Shown here in pieces: positions 51,275 through 59,864 of a DNA stretch of 64,000 nucleotides. Position numbers and translations under genes: made by a program. The notes under the pieces were generated by a model. It had not been told where the DNA came from. It searched no databases and saw only the letters and a list, made by a program, of their open reading frames with translations. This stretch comes from Methanoregulaceae archaeon (GTDB lineage: Archaea; Halobacteriota; Methanomicrobia; Methanomicrobiales; Methanospirillaceae). Position 1 is the first letter of the stretch, and every line of letters begins with the position of its first letter. The stretch is taken from assembly GCA_015660885.1 (NCBI GenBank), contig JACTUB010000007.1:1-64000 (forward strand). The letters run 5' to 3'.

Positions 51275-51445
51275 CTATTCCGGTTCGATCTTCCGTGCTT
51301 TCGTTTCCGGTCTGGGCTCTTTCTTGGACACCTTAAGCTCCGGAACTCCTTCCTTCATCGTCCCTTCAACGTTTGCGGGATCGACTTCTTCGGGGAAGGA
51401 GACGGAGCGTTCAAATGCTGAATATGCCCTCCCGGTGGAGATAAT
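51275..51445 (-). pseudogene. C-terminal remnant of an Hsp20 small heat-shock protein
   Basis: The last 54 codons read RAYSAFERSVSFPEEVDPAN, VEGTMKEGVPELKVSKKEPR and end ARKIEPE, the final strands and the tail of an alpha-crystallin domain. No Hsp20 N-terminal part precedes them; instead the sequence becomes AT-rich and belongs to an unrelated gene. This is a truncated gene, probably cut by insertion of the AT-rich segment. Confidence 0.65.
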
Positions 51446-51489
51446 GCTTCTTTTAGATCCTCTTGAAAATGAAAAAGAAAAATAATATT

Positions 51490-52362
51490 TTATGTTAAAG
51501 TCCAATTTGTTTCCTGTCCGATCGAAACAATGTGTGGTTCGGGAAAAACGTAATTCCTTACCAGAATCCAATCTACTTTTATTCCTCCGGTCTCTGTGTA
51601 TTGATACAGAGATTGTATCGCAATATGATATTCCGTTAACCTGACTTCCCCGATTTTCCAATCATCGGTCTGGTTTTCTATAGATACCTCCGATGAATTA
51701 AAAAGTCCTTTTACTTTCATTTCACAAACTCTAACGAAAATATTTATTGCTGTCAAATCTTTTGGGCCTGTGGCCGTCATATACAACCCAAGAGCATTCA
51801 TGTAATGTGCGGTCGCATTTTCAAAATCCGCTTCATTATAATAAGAATCTCCCAATAATTTTTCTATAAAGGCTTTATTTGTATATAGGGGTTCTATTTC
51901 AAGCAAAATCAATCTGGCATCACTTGTTTTATTTAAGCCAATTAATGCCGCAGATTTCCCGATTTTTGATTCCATATTACTAGGATTTTTAATTAAAGCA
52001 AGATCAAAATGATTTAAACTTGTATTAAAATCTCCATGCGTTAAACTCGAAATTCCCAGCGAATAATCGTCTGATTTGTTTAGATATTCAAGCATTCTGA
52101 TTGCTTGATCGTATGTAAATCCAAATCGTGTTAAAAAATAATTGTTTCTTAAGGTATCAGTCATTCCGACAGTATTTACTTCGTATACTGCAAGTAAAAT
52201 TTCATTTTTATTTAGCAGACCGTTTTTATTAATATCTTCTTTCGCCTGAGCTAATTGGTTCGACGCATCCCACAAAGCAAACACACTGAAAATTCCAAAA
52301 ATAATACTTCCTATTGCAAGAGCAAGCATAATCCAATCAAAAGTTCTCATTTTGGTATCCAT
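51490..52362 (-). CDS. Membrane-anchored TPR-like protein in the AT-rich segment
   Basis: The 290-residue protein has a signal anchor (WIMLALAIGSIIFGIFSVFA) and then TPR-like helical repeats (LTHGDFNTSLNHFDLALIKN, SDARLILLEIEPLYTNKAFI, YYNEADFENATAHYMNALGL). The C-terminal 70 residues look beta-rich. It probably lies outside or on the inner face of the membrane as a scaffold. Its base composition is unlike its neighbours, so horizontal transfer is likely. No family name can be given. Confidence 0.7.
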   Translation of the reverse strand: MDTKMRTFDWIMLALAIGSIIFGIFSVFALWDASNQLAQAKEDINKNGLLNKNEILLAVYEVNTVGMTDTLRNNYFLTRFGFTYDQAIRMLEYLNKSDDYSLGISSLTHGDFNTSLNHFDLALIKNPSNMESKIGKSAALIGLNKTSDARLILLEIEPLYTNKAFIEKLLGDSYYNEADFENATAHYMNALGLYMTATGPKDLTAINIFVRVCEMKVKGLFNSSEVSIENQTDDWKIGEVRLTEYHIAIQSLYQYTETGGIKVDWILVRNYVFPEPHIVSIGQETNWTLT

Positions 52363-52439
52363 TGATTACAATGGTTATATTGTTATAAAATAAAAATTGC
52401 TCAATAGATTGTGATTTTTTACAAATAATTTTCAATAAT

Positions 52440-52645
52440 AATTCCAAAAGATGCCCATATTATTGAAAGAATTGACATCCACACGAAATTTGGGAAAAAA
52501 CAACCAAAACCACAAAAATTTCCAATAACGAGGATCCCCAAATAAGAAATACACTGAATACTCCGAAAGTTGTTGCAATTTTTTCTTGCCACATTTTAAT
52601 CCATTTCAGATAATGACACGATGTCATTTTATACCTTTCTTGCAA
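52440..52645 (-). pseudogene. Small membrane-protein frame, probably frameshifted
   Basis: The frame from 52645 encodes a short protein whose helix IATTFGVFSVFLIWGSSLLE resembles the anchor of the TPR protein next door (IIFGIFSVFALWDASNQL). It ends in FSQISCGCQFFQ, while another frame over the same bases continues PNFVWMSILSIIWASFGIII, a much better membrane helix. One shift in a T or C run would join them. It is most likely a decayed relative of the neighbouring anchor. Confidence 0.35.
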
Positions 52646-52719
52646 GTCCCGTCATGCAACAGAACCTGTTGGTCGGTTCTGATAAAATGACGGGGCTTCG
52701 AGACTTGGAAAGCGGCGTG

Positions 52720-52920
52720 CACCATAGAAGGGAGTATTCTGGTCGGATCAGTTACTGCTGATCCCGATCCAGATATTCGATCTCCCTCAGACCCGGAACC
52801 TATCTGGTAGATGTAAGGCACCAGGGAATTGGCGGAACTCAAGATCTGCCAAAGACCGTCACCATCCGTGCAGGGAAAACGGTGCGGCTCGACATCTCCG
52901 TTGATACGCGCATCCGGTGA
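52720..52920 (+). pseudogene. C-terminal fragment of a secreted beta-rich protein
   Basis: Two frames join near 52765: ILVGSVTADPD, then RYSISLRPGTYLVDVRHQGI, followed by DLPKTVTIRAGKTVRLDISV and the stop at 52918-52920. PGTYLVDV with a closing TVTIRAGKTVRLDIS is the typical end of a carboxypeptidase-regulatory-like or related Ig-type domain in methanogen surface proteins. No start or upstream body remains, so this is a remnant at the right side of the AT-rich segment. Confidence 0.45.
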
Positions 52921-52994
52921 TCCCGGTCGCAATTTTCTGATTGATCCCCCGGTGAACCATATCATGCACAGGAACCCTGCACCTGTCAGGACAC

Positions 52995-53801
52995 TCAGCA
53001 GAAGTCTTCAGTGATATACACCTTGTCGTCAGATGCGATTGCGACACCGATACCTTCGCGATCAAATGTCGGGGTCAGGATATTTTCCCGGTGCCCGGAG
53101 CTGTTCATCCATCCGGCGACCGTGATTTGGGCAATCTCCTCGGGCGAGTTCCAGTCATACACCGTCTCACCGTTGCTGTAATACGTGACAGAAGAATAGA
53201 GGTTGTTCTGGAAGAGATTTTCCGCAATACCGTACGTATAGTACGAACCGTATTCTTTTCTGCAGCTGTAACCGGCAGCAGTTCCCCGGTCTGTCGGGTT
53301 CTCCCCCGCCAGGTTCACGTGGGAGAAATAATTCTGTGTCGCCATATCCTCGCTGTGCTCCTTCGCAATATCGGCAAGCGCCGGATCAAAACTCACGGCT
53401 GCAAGGCCCTCGGCAGTCCTCTGCTGGTTGATCAACTCGTGCACCCGCTGCTCCAGTACAGTGGTTGAGATTGTATAAGGATCAAGTGCCGATGATTCTG
53501 CTGCAACGGTTATCCGGGGAGTTGTGGGGTTTATGGATTTTTTTGCAGGAGCGGGTGCAGGTATAGTGGTTTTTATAGTTGTCTGCGTTGGCGAAGGAGA
53601 GGGTGCCAGGATTATTCTGGTAACATGGGCCGGAGAAGTCGTACAGGCAAGAGAACCAACCGGAGTTTCCATGGGAAGTTGTCCTGCCGTTGCCGGAGGG
53701 AAACCGGGCCATGGGATCGTACCGGTGAAGAGTAAAACCAGGACAAGTACAATACCACCACCAAGCATGCTGATAATTATGGGGAGGGAAAGCTGTCGCA
53801 T
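52995..53801 (-). CDS. Exported CAP-domain (SCP/PR1-like) protein
   Basis: The 268-residue protein has an N-terminal anchor (LPIIISMLGGGIVLVLVLLF), a Pro/Thr-rich linker (residues 60-105) and a CAP domain: DPALADIAKEHSEDMATQNY, FSHVNLAGENPTDRGTAAGY, YTYGIAENLF and GWMNSSGHRENILTPTFDRE. The His and Glu positions form the conserved central cavity. CAP proteins act outside the cell in binding lipids or as proteases; the role here is unknown. Confidence 0.9.
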   Translation of the reverse strand: MRQLSLPIIISMLGGGIVLVLVLLFTGTIPWPGFPPATAGQLPMETPVGSLACTTSPAHVTRIILAPSPSPTQTTIKTTIPAPAPAKKSINPTTPRITVAAESSALDPYTISTTVLEQRVHELINQQRTAEGLAAVSFDPALADIAKEHSEDMATQNYFSHVNLAGENPTDRGTAAGYSCRKEYGSYYTYGIAENLFQNNLYSSVTYYSNGETVYDWNSPEEIAQITVAGWMNSSGHRENILTPTFDREGIGVAIASDDKVYITEDFC

Positions 53802-53824
53802 TTTCTTTATTCCTCTTGTATCGT

Positions 53825-54148
53825 CTACCTGCTCAATGCAAGGAAGAGAAACACCAGCATGAGGATAACCACAATCGCGATCATAACCTTCAGCCAGGGA
53901 ATTCCTTCACGCGGTCTGGTTGTTTGCTCGCGCCGGGATCCTGTACCGTATCCACCTCCTGTTGCTGTGGCAGTCCCGCCCCTTCCATACGATATCCCAA
54001 CACCAGGAGCGGGTTTTTTCTTCCACGAAGCAATACCCGTGCACTGGTGTTCGGGCGGCAGCCGGCACTCAGGGCAGAATGTTCCTCCGCAGTGCTGGCA
54101 GGTGAAGGGAAGGGTACATTCACTGCCGCAGTAATCACAGTGTGGCAT
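53825..54148 (-). CDS. AN1-type zinc-finger protein with C-terminal membrane anchor
   Basis: The 107-residue protein begins with an AN1-like zinc finger (CDYCGSECTLPFTCQHCGGT, FCPECRLPPEHQC), continues through a Gly/Arg-rich linker and ends in one transmembrane helix (VMIAIVVILMLVFLFLAL). AN1 fingers are common in eukaryotes, linked to protein quality control, and also occur in archaea with a membrane tail. The finger would face the cytoplasm. It lies 23 bp upstream of the CAP gene on the same strand. Confidence 0.85.
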   Translation of the reverse strand: MPHCDYCGSECTLPFTCQHCGGTFCPECRLPPEHQCTGIASWKKKPAPGVGISYGRGGTATATGGGYGTGSRREQTTRPREGIPWLKVMIAIVVILMLVFLFLALSR

Positions 54149-54235
54149 GAAAGAACAATGTGTTTTTTTAAATTAATACCTGCGATGCCGGGGGGCGCAT
54201 TGCTCATGGTGTTTGAAAAATCAAAAAGGAGAATA

Positions 54236-54835
54236 TCAGAAAATGATGTCCTCTTTGGGGAACCTGATCTTCGGCATAGGTTTGTCGGCAGCATACCCGA
54301 CAGGACAGAGCATCACCGGGACGAGGGGCGCCGGTATCCTGAGAATACGGATGTATTCTTTCGGGTCAAAACCACCCATCGGACAGGAGTCAAATCCCAG
54401 TGCTTTTGTGCCGTTGAGTGCATTTCCAAGCGCGAGATATGTCTGTGCCTGCGACCATGCAAGTTTCTGTTCCGGCGGCATTTTTCCGGTAAAATCCCGG
54501 GCCATGCCGATCACCATTTTCTTTACCTCTTCAGGAGCTCCCTGTTTTTGCAGAAGGATCCCGAGCCTGCGGATCAGTCCCTCGTAATCGGGGTCTGCAC
54601 AGAAGACCAGCAGGTGAGAACAGGTGGTGACCTGTTCCTGGTTATTTGTTGCCGGACGGAGTTGTTCTTTAACGTTCTGATCCGTGACGACCTTGATCTT
54701 CCAGGGCTGAAGATTCAGGGCTGATGGCGCAAACCGCACGAGCTCCAGAAGCTCACTGATCTTGTCTTCGCTGATCTTTCTGCCATCAAACTTTTTCGTT
54801 GCATATCGCTGTATAACAATATCCTTGAACTGCAT
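54236..54835 (-). CDS. Nitroreductase-family FMN oxidoreductase
   Basis: The 199-residue protein has the family pattern: RYATKKFDGRKISEDKISEL, VRFAPSALNLQPWKIKVVTD, and later LALGNALNGTKALGFDSCPMGGF with FPKEDI at the end. These bind FMN in a dimer, and members reduce nitro compounds, quinones or flavins with NAD(P)H or F420H2. The substrate is unknown. The gene is monocistronic. Confidence 0.92.
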   Translation of the reverse strand: MQFKDIVIQRYATKKFDGRKISEDKISELLELVRFAPSALNLQPWKIKVVTDQNVKEQLRPATNNQEQVTTCSHLLVFCADPDYEGLIRRLGILLQKQGAPEEVKKMVIGMARDFTGKMPPEQKLAWSQAQTYLALGNALNGTKALGFDSCPMGGFDPKEYIRILRIPAPLVPVMLCPVGYAADKPMPKIRFPKEDIIF

Positions 54836-55217
54836 TTTTTGAACACTCCTATTCGTATGCGGTTATCTCTTGGCCTGATATTTATAGGTACATAGTATTC
54901 ACCCACACAGAGTTGGACTTTTCCTGCAATCCCTGCCATACAGATGCTGATGAAGAGAAAGAAAATGCAGGTGGTGATCCTCCTGATAGATACGGGCTGC
55001 TGCAAAGGGAACCACCGCTACCTGTGCCGTATTTTTTCTGTCGGTGGACTGATCCAGATTTCCGGCATACGCTTCCCGTGATACGCCATGTGTTGCTGTG
55101 GATGAATAATCCAAGATCGGTTCATCTAGTTTCCTGCAGGATTTTTCTTTTGGTTACGAGCGAAATAAATCCTGACTTTCGTTTAAAAAGAACAGATTTT
55201 TACTTCCATTCCCACAA
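54836..55217. other. 382-bp gap with possible signal-peptide remnant
   Basis: Reading leftwards near 55005, one frame gives RRITTCIFFLFISICMAGIA, a signal-peptide-like stretch, but the continuation carries no domain and runs into the nitroreductase promoter. No other gene-like structure is present. Confidence 0.35.
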
Positions 55218-55605
55218 TCAGACATGCGTGTTGTCCCTGGCATCGACGTCATATTCATAGACAACAGCGGTACCGTTGAGAAGACCCCATTTCAGGGATG
55301 GGCTCTCCATGTACAGCACTCCCCGCCAGACGAGCAACGGTCCATTCGTCATCTTCGCCGTCCCGGTTCGCCCGTTAACATGCCATCTCACCGCTCATTG
55401 ACCTGACAGCTCCCTGACCTTCGCCGTACAGGACCTCCGGTGCTGTCATCATCGACCAATAGGTTGCCATGTCGATCGCATCGACACCGAGGAACTTCCC
55501 GGTCTGTTTGAATGAGACTTCAATCTTCGGTCCGCCCGCGAGGATATCAATCACCCGGTACCCGGTAATTTTTCCCCTGAATTCCCCGATAATATCGCCT
55601 AACAT
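55218..55605 (-). pseudogene. Frameshifted small beta-rich protein of unknown family
   Basis: GGAGG precedes the ATG at 55603-55605. The frame reads MLGDIIGEFRGKITGYRVID, KIEVSFKQTGKFLGVDAIDM, YGEGQGAVRSMSGE and then fails. Removing one base near 55385 gives WHVNGRTGTAKMTNGPLLVW, RGVLYMESPSLKWGLLNGTA and VVYEYDVDARDNTHV, to a TGA at 55218. The restored product has 128 residues, with the G-x-G and YGEGQG repeats of a lipocalin-like barrel. A single extra base disrupts it. Confidence 0.6.
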
Positions 55606-55809
55606 GATTTTTGTTCCTCCTTTTTTGTGAGACAAGTCCGACGTGGACCCGGTTTGCCCATCCTGGAACGTCCGCACCCGTGCGTACGGTGCCCGGTTTT
55701 CCGGGCTTGTCCGGGTGTAACGGGTTCCCCTTATGATTTATATCAGGTTCGGTGATACGGATGCCAGGCGACCAACCCTTATGTGACAAAAAACCAAACG
55801 CTTATGATC

Positions 55810-56193
55810 ATGAGCCGCTATCAAAACGGTGATGTCATCCTCGTATCCATAGCCATCGACTCCCGGAGCGATGCGAAGATCCGGCCCGCTGTCGTCGTCC
55901 GCACAGCCGATGATCGCGATCTTGAGGTCTGCCCGATCAGCAGCAAACCGGCAACAGATACACCCTGCATACCTATTTCACTTGGCGATTTTTCAGACGG
56001 GGGACTCGATCTTTTCAGTGAAAGTTATGTTCTGACTTCGCGGGTTCGCAGGATCCCGTTCGGCAAGGTCGCAGGGAAACGGGGGCGGCTCACCGAGGAG
56101 ACCACCACGGCTGTCCTGGCCCGGGTGACGCAGTCACAACTGCCTTACAGCGGCGGTACGAAAAACAACAGACACCCGGGAGCGAGGAAATAA
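55810..56193 (+). CDS. PemK/MazF-family toxin-like protein, no antitoxin visible
   Basis: The protein (127 residues from the ATG at 55810) reads YQNGDVILVSIAIDSRSDAK, IRPAVVVRTADDRDLEVCPI, SSKP and VLTSRVRRIPFGKVAGKRGR, the SH3-like barrel of the MazF/PemK group. These usually cut RNA and pair with a small antitoxin gene upstream. The 200 bp upstream hold no such gene, only the start of the frameshifted gene on the other strand. It could be an orphan toxin or a derived protein with another role. Confidence 0.75.
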   Translation: MSRYQNGDVILVSIAIDSRSDAKIRPAVVVRTADDRDLEVCPISSKPATDTPCIPISLGDFSDGGLDLFSESYVLTSRVRRIPFGKVAGKRGRLTEETTTAVLARVTQSQLPYSGGTKNNRHPGARK

Positions 56194-56287
56194 TCAATGC
56201 CGACGGTTTTACCGTATGCGTCAGATATCTTGCCGCCCGGTTCATGACATCAGTATGCTTATTATCCGGAGCGGTGAGGTTCTTTCG

Positions 56288-57820
56288 ATGAATATTGCAA
56301 ACAGCCTGAACGAGATCGAAACACAGGTTGGAAGACTATCCCCCATGCAGAAATTCCTTCTTGGCACGGATGGGTCGGTCACCCAGATTCTGGAAGCAAT
56401 CACGGGCAAACAAGTCGTTATCCAAACACGGGTGCAAAAAATCATCCCTGCCGATCCTGTTATCGCTGAACGTCTCGGGATCGGGCAGGGTGACCCGGTC
56501 AATTACCGTATTGTCGAGATCAAGACACTGGCAGGCGGTGAAGTGTTGATCTATGCGGTATCGCATACACCCATTGGACGGCTTTCCCCGGAATTCAGGG
56601 ATGACCTGATGAAAGCAGATATTCCTATCGGAAGAATTATCCAGAACCACCGGATTGAGGCACGACGCGAGATACTGGATGCCTGGGTATCACCTGCAAC
56701 AGATGAAGTGGGCAGGATATTTTCCATCGGGAAACACGAACCGCTGCTTAGCCGCCAGTACCGGATAATCCATGACAGTGAGCCGTTGATCTTTATTGAA
56801 GAGCAGTTTCCCTATAACAGGTTCCTTGATGAACGCCGCGTAGTAGTACAGACACCATCACGGCTCCATATGACGCTCATCGATATGCATGGCGGATCCG
56901 GTCGGGTCGACGGCGGTGTCGGGATAACCCTTGACGAACCGGGTATTCTCCTCGAGATGTGCGCGAACCCGGAACTCGAAGTGAAAGGGTGCGACAGCGT
57001 GACACGGGACCGTGTCATAGATACCGCACAGAAAGTGCTGGAGGGATTGCGGATAGGTGGAAGCGTATCTGTTACCATGCGGGAAAACGTTCCTTCCCAT
57101 ATCGGACTGGGAAGCGGATCCCAGGTTATGCTCGCAACCGCCCGGGGGATCGCCGAAGTCTATGGCAGGTTAATTGCGGTAAAAGACCTTGCATTCCTTA
57201 TCGGTCGCGGCGGAACATCCGGAATCGGAACCGCCGCGTTTGAATTCGGGGGTTTCATCATTGATGGCGGTCATGCGTTCGGGCAGGGCCGTGAGAAGTA
57301 CGGGTTCAGGCCTTCCTCAGCTTCCGCGGGCGTAAGGCCACCACCTGTTATTGCACGTCATATGTTTCCTTCCGACTGGCGCATCCTGCTGGCCACTCCC
57401 CGCCTTCCCGCGGGTGCGTGTGGTAGTAAAGAGATGGATATCTTCAGAACCCACTGCCCGGTCCCGGTTGACGAGGTGCAGGCACTCTGCCACGAGATCC
57501 TGATGCGGATGCTCCCGGGCATCGTCGAGAAGGATCTCGACCTGTTCGGTTCATCGATCAATACGATCCAGGGTCTCGGGTTCAAGAAAGTCGAACTGGG
57601 CCTGCAACCGGACACCATCCCGGCACTGATTGAAACGGTGCGTTCAGCGGGTGCAGCGGGAGCCGGCATGAGCTCGTTCGGTCCCACCATCTACGCGATC
57701 GGGGATTCAGACATGCGGGAAATACAACGGGCAGCCCAGGTATTCATGAATGAGCATGGTGGCGGAACAACCCTGATCACTTCTGCCCGGAACAGCGGGG
57801 CGCTTGTGAGAGTCGTGTAA
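56288..57820 (+). CDS. mptG: Lyase-like domain fused to beta-ribofuranosylaminobenzene 5'-phosphate synthase
   Basis: The 510-residue protein has two parts. Residues 1-175 (SPMQKFLLGTDGSVTQILEA, then DPVNYRIVEIKTLAGGEVLI and LSRQYRIIHDSEPLIFIEEQ) match the chorismate-lyase-like DUF98/UbiC-UTRA fold. Residues 178-510 are a GHMP-type MptG (TPSRLHMTLIDMHGGSGRVD, NVPSHIGLGSGSQVMLATAR, GRGGTSGIGTAAFEFGGFII). MptG joins 4-hydroxybenzoate or aminobenzoate to PRPP in methanopterin synthesis. A lyase making hydroxybenzoate from chorismate would supply its substrate. GGTGAGGT before the ATG at 56288 supports that start. Confidence 0.88.
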   Translation: MNIANSLNEIETQVGRLSPMQKFLLGTDGSVTQILEAITGKQVVIQTRVQKIIPADPVIAERLGIGQGDPVNYRIVEIKTLAGGEVLIYAVSHTPIGRLSPEFRDDLMKADIPIGRIIQNHRIEARREILDAWVSPATDEVGRIFSIGKHEPLLSRQYRIIHDSEPLIFIEEQFPYNRFLDERRVVVQTPSRLHMTLIDMHGGSGRVDGGVGITLDEPGILLEMCANPELEVKGCDSVTRDRVIDTAQKVLEGLRIGGSVSVTMRENVPSHIGLGSGSQVMLATARGIAEVYGRLIAVKDLAFLIGRGGTSGIGTAAFEFGGFIIDGGHAFGQGREKYGFRPSSASAGVRPPPVIARHMFPSDWRILLATPRLPAGACGSKEMDIFRTHCPVPVDEVQALCHEILMRMLPGIVEKDLDLFGSSINTIQGLGFKKVELGLQPDTIPALIETVRSAGAAGAGMSSFGPTIYAIGDSDMREIQRAAQVFMNEHGGGTTLITSARNSGALVRVV

Positions 57821-57862
57821 GTTGGTAAAAAAATAGATTGTAACAACGGTTACCGGAAATGC

Positions 57863-58372
57863 CTATAATTCTTTCTGCATCCAGATTATATCGAACGGTT
57901 CACCGAATTTCATGCCGGCGCTATGCAGCCTGCCCACTTCAGTAAACTTATGACGCTTATGAAAATGGATACTTGTGGTATTTTTTGAAGCCATGTTTGC
58001 GACAAGCGAGGTCATTTCCAATTTTTTCGCCTCGATCGTGAGCTGTTCAAGAAGTCTGTTCCCGAGACCCTTCCCCGTGAATTCCGGCAGGATGAAATAG
58101 GTGAGCATCCCCGTTGCCATAAAGGCAGGGAATGGCAGGACCGGTTTAATGAGCCCGAAACCCACGATACGGGTCTTTTGTTCGAGGATGAAGAACGCGA
58201 GTGTTCCCTCGCGTAAGAATCCGAAGAACCGCTCGTTGACTGGCATTTCCGGGTATGCTGCATAGCTGGTTGCTGCATAGTAGTTGAAAATGGCAATAAC
58301 AGCGTCGCGATCGCTGTCGAGAACTTCACGGATAATTACTTCTCCATCGAGGTGCTGCTTCTCATTGTTCAT
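57863..58372 (-). CDS. GNAT-family N-acetyltransferase
   Basis: The 169-residue protein has the GNAT fold: VIIREVLDSDRDAVIAIFNY at the start, IVGFGLIKP, TYFILPEFTGKGLGNRLLEQ (motif A with the acetyl-CoA loop) and SLVANMASKNTTSIHFHKRH KFTEVG-like motif B. This pattern resembles phosphinothricin-type acyltransferases of the COG1247 group. The acceptor is unknown. It is convergent with the mptG fusion gene, and no partner gene is seen. Confidence 0.88.
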   Translation of the reverse strand: MNNEKQHLDGEVIIREVLDSDRDAVIAIFNYYAATSYAAYPEMPVNERFFGFLREGTLAFFILEQKTRIVGFGLIKPVLPFPAFMATGMLTYFILPEFTGKGLGNRLLEQLTIEAKKLEMTSLVANMASKNTTSIHFHKRHKFTEVGRLHSAGMKFGEPFDIIWMQKEL

Positions 58373-58489
58373 CCAAAAACTCCGGAATTGTACATGGTTA
58401 TGGCAAGGATTCTTCTATTTTTGGGGGAAGGAAGAGATCCGTTGTCATTGTCTGATACTGTATCTGGCGGATAAAAAATGGCATGATTT

Positions 58490-58627
58490 ATGCAAACCAT
58501 TGAAATGCACCCGGATATTCCGGACGATGGGAATACGCAGCTGGATGAGCGTGGGGGTGCGGGGGTCTCTCACGCACATGAGATGAACCGGGAACAGCTA
58601 TTCATAAAAAAAAGAGACTTTTTCTGA
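58490..58627 (+). CDS. Doubtful 45-residue frame
   Basis: In the 299-bp gap between the acetyltransferase and ABC ATPase genes, a plus-strand frame starts MQTIEMHPDIPDDGNTQLDE and ends NREQLFIKKRDFF. It has no clear ribosome site, domain or neighbour to support it, but no other structure is seen in the gap. Confidence 0.2.
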   Translation: MQTIEMHPDIPDDGNTQLDERGGAGVSHAHEMNREQLFIKKRDFF

Positions 58628-58671
58628 GTTATAAGACAGGGAAAAAGAAAAAAAATAGTAGGGGAAACGTC

Positions 58672-59562
58672 TCATTTCCCGATTTTTACCAGCATCTCTT
58701 CCAGCGACGGGTACCGGGACTCGATCTTCTCCACCCGCCCGCCGGATTCCGTGATGATACCGGTGCATTCGTTGAGTTCCTTCATGTCCTGCGCCTCCCA
58801 GATGAAGAACCCCTCCTCCTGCCGGTAGGGTTTCGCGTGCCCGACAAGCCTTCCCGGATCCTCGATCGCAAAGAAGATCGTATAGGTAAGCGAACCGAAC
58901 TGGTCGCGAAGCTGGTGCATATTCCCAAAAGCGACCATTTTGCCGCGTTTTAAGATCATTACCTTATCGCAGATCGCCTCAACCTGGTAGAGGTTGTGCG
59001 CCGAGAGCACGATCGTTTTGCCTTCCTTTTTGAGCGTGCGCAGGTAATCGGCGATGAACCGCGAGGTCATGGGGTCGAGCCCGCTGGTCGCCTCGTCATA
59101 CACCAGGAACTTCGGATTGTGGATGAGCGACCGGGCAATCGCTGCTTTGCGCTTCATGCCCTTGCTGAACTCCCCAATCTTCTTCCCGTCGGGTTCAAGC
59201 GACAGCGCGGCGAAGAGCTGGGTTGAGCGGACCCGGATTTCCTGCACTGAAAGTCCGTAGATCTCCCCAAAAAATGCAAGGTAGTTCTCGGCTGTCATCG
59301 TTTCATACAACCGGGATTCTTCGGGCAGGTAACCGAGGGTTTCCTTGAGTGCCAGCGGATTTTTCACCACATCAATATCGTTGATATACAGTGCACCGGA
59401 TGTCGGGGTTATCAGGCCGGAAATTATCTTGAGCAGAGTAGTCTTCCCTGCCCCGTTGTGCCCGATTATCCCGAAGATCTCGCCGTCTTCAAATTCAAAA
59501 GTTACATCCGCCAGCGCGGTAAAACCGTCAAAATTTTTCGTCAGGTTGCGGGCAGTGATCAT
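58672..59562 (-). CDS. ABC exporter ATP-binding protein
   Basis: The 296-residue ATPase has Walker A GHNGAGKTTLLKIISGL, the signature EFSKGMKRKAAIARSLIHNP, Walker B FLVYDEATSGLDPMT and the H-loop VLSAHNL. The last 80 residues (FFAIEDPGRLVGHAKPYRQE) form a regulatory tail. It resembles NatA-type exporters, and two permease genes follow divergently on the plus strand, which together make a plausible complex. Confidence 0.93.
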   Translation of the reverse strand: MITARNLTKNFDGFTALADVTFEFEDGEIFGIIGHNGAGKTTLLKIISGLITPTSGALYINDIDVVKNPLALKETLGYLPEESRLYETMTAENYLAFFGEIYGLSVQEIRVRSTQLFAALSLEPDGKKIGEFSKGMKRKAAIARSLIHNPKFLVYDEATSGLDPMTSRFIADYLRTLKKEGKTIVLSAHNLYQVEAICDKVMILKRGKMVAFGNMHQLRDQFGSLTYTIFFAIEDPGRLVGHAKPYRQEEGFFIWEAQDMKELNECTGIITESGGRVEKIESRYPSLEEMLVKIGK

Positions 59563-59864
59563 GGAATACCTTATCGATTAGGTTTGCCCGGTGTGCAACA
59601 TATACCTTAGGATGCGGGCATCGCCATTCGATGATTCACATTTTACTCCCGCACGGCCAGGCAGCAGGAGCCGAAGATACCGGAGAGCCGGAACAAGGAT
59701 AGGATGGATGATCTCTCCGCATGGACAAGTGCCATGACTGGGGAACACCGCGGTATCAATACCGATGATTATTTGACCGATACCCGGTACAACTCTGTAC
59801 TCAACTCTTGAAAGGGTTCAATGAATAACCATACCCGCTGCTCCCGTCAGGAAAAGGACCGTTC
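59563..59864. other. 302-bp divergent promoter gap of the ABC set
   Basis: This gap should hold the promoters of the ATPase and permease genes. A 35-codon frame at 59704-59811 (MDDLSAWTSAMTGEHRG start) is present but lacks support. No clear operator is seen. Confidence 0.4.

Larger units (their letters stand above)
51446..52645. mobile_element. AT-rich foreign-looking segment
   Basis: This stretch is clearly richer in A and T than everything around it. It holds the TPR protein gene and a small membrane-protein remnant, and is flanked by a truncated Hsp20 gene on the left and a broken secreted-protein fragment on the right. No integrase, terminal repeats or tRNA target are seen, so the mode of arrival is unknown. 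Confidence 0.4.
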
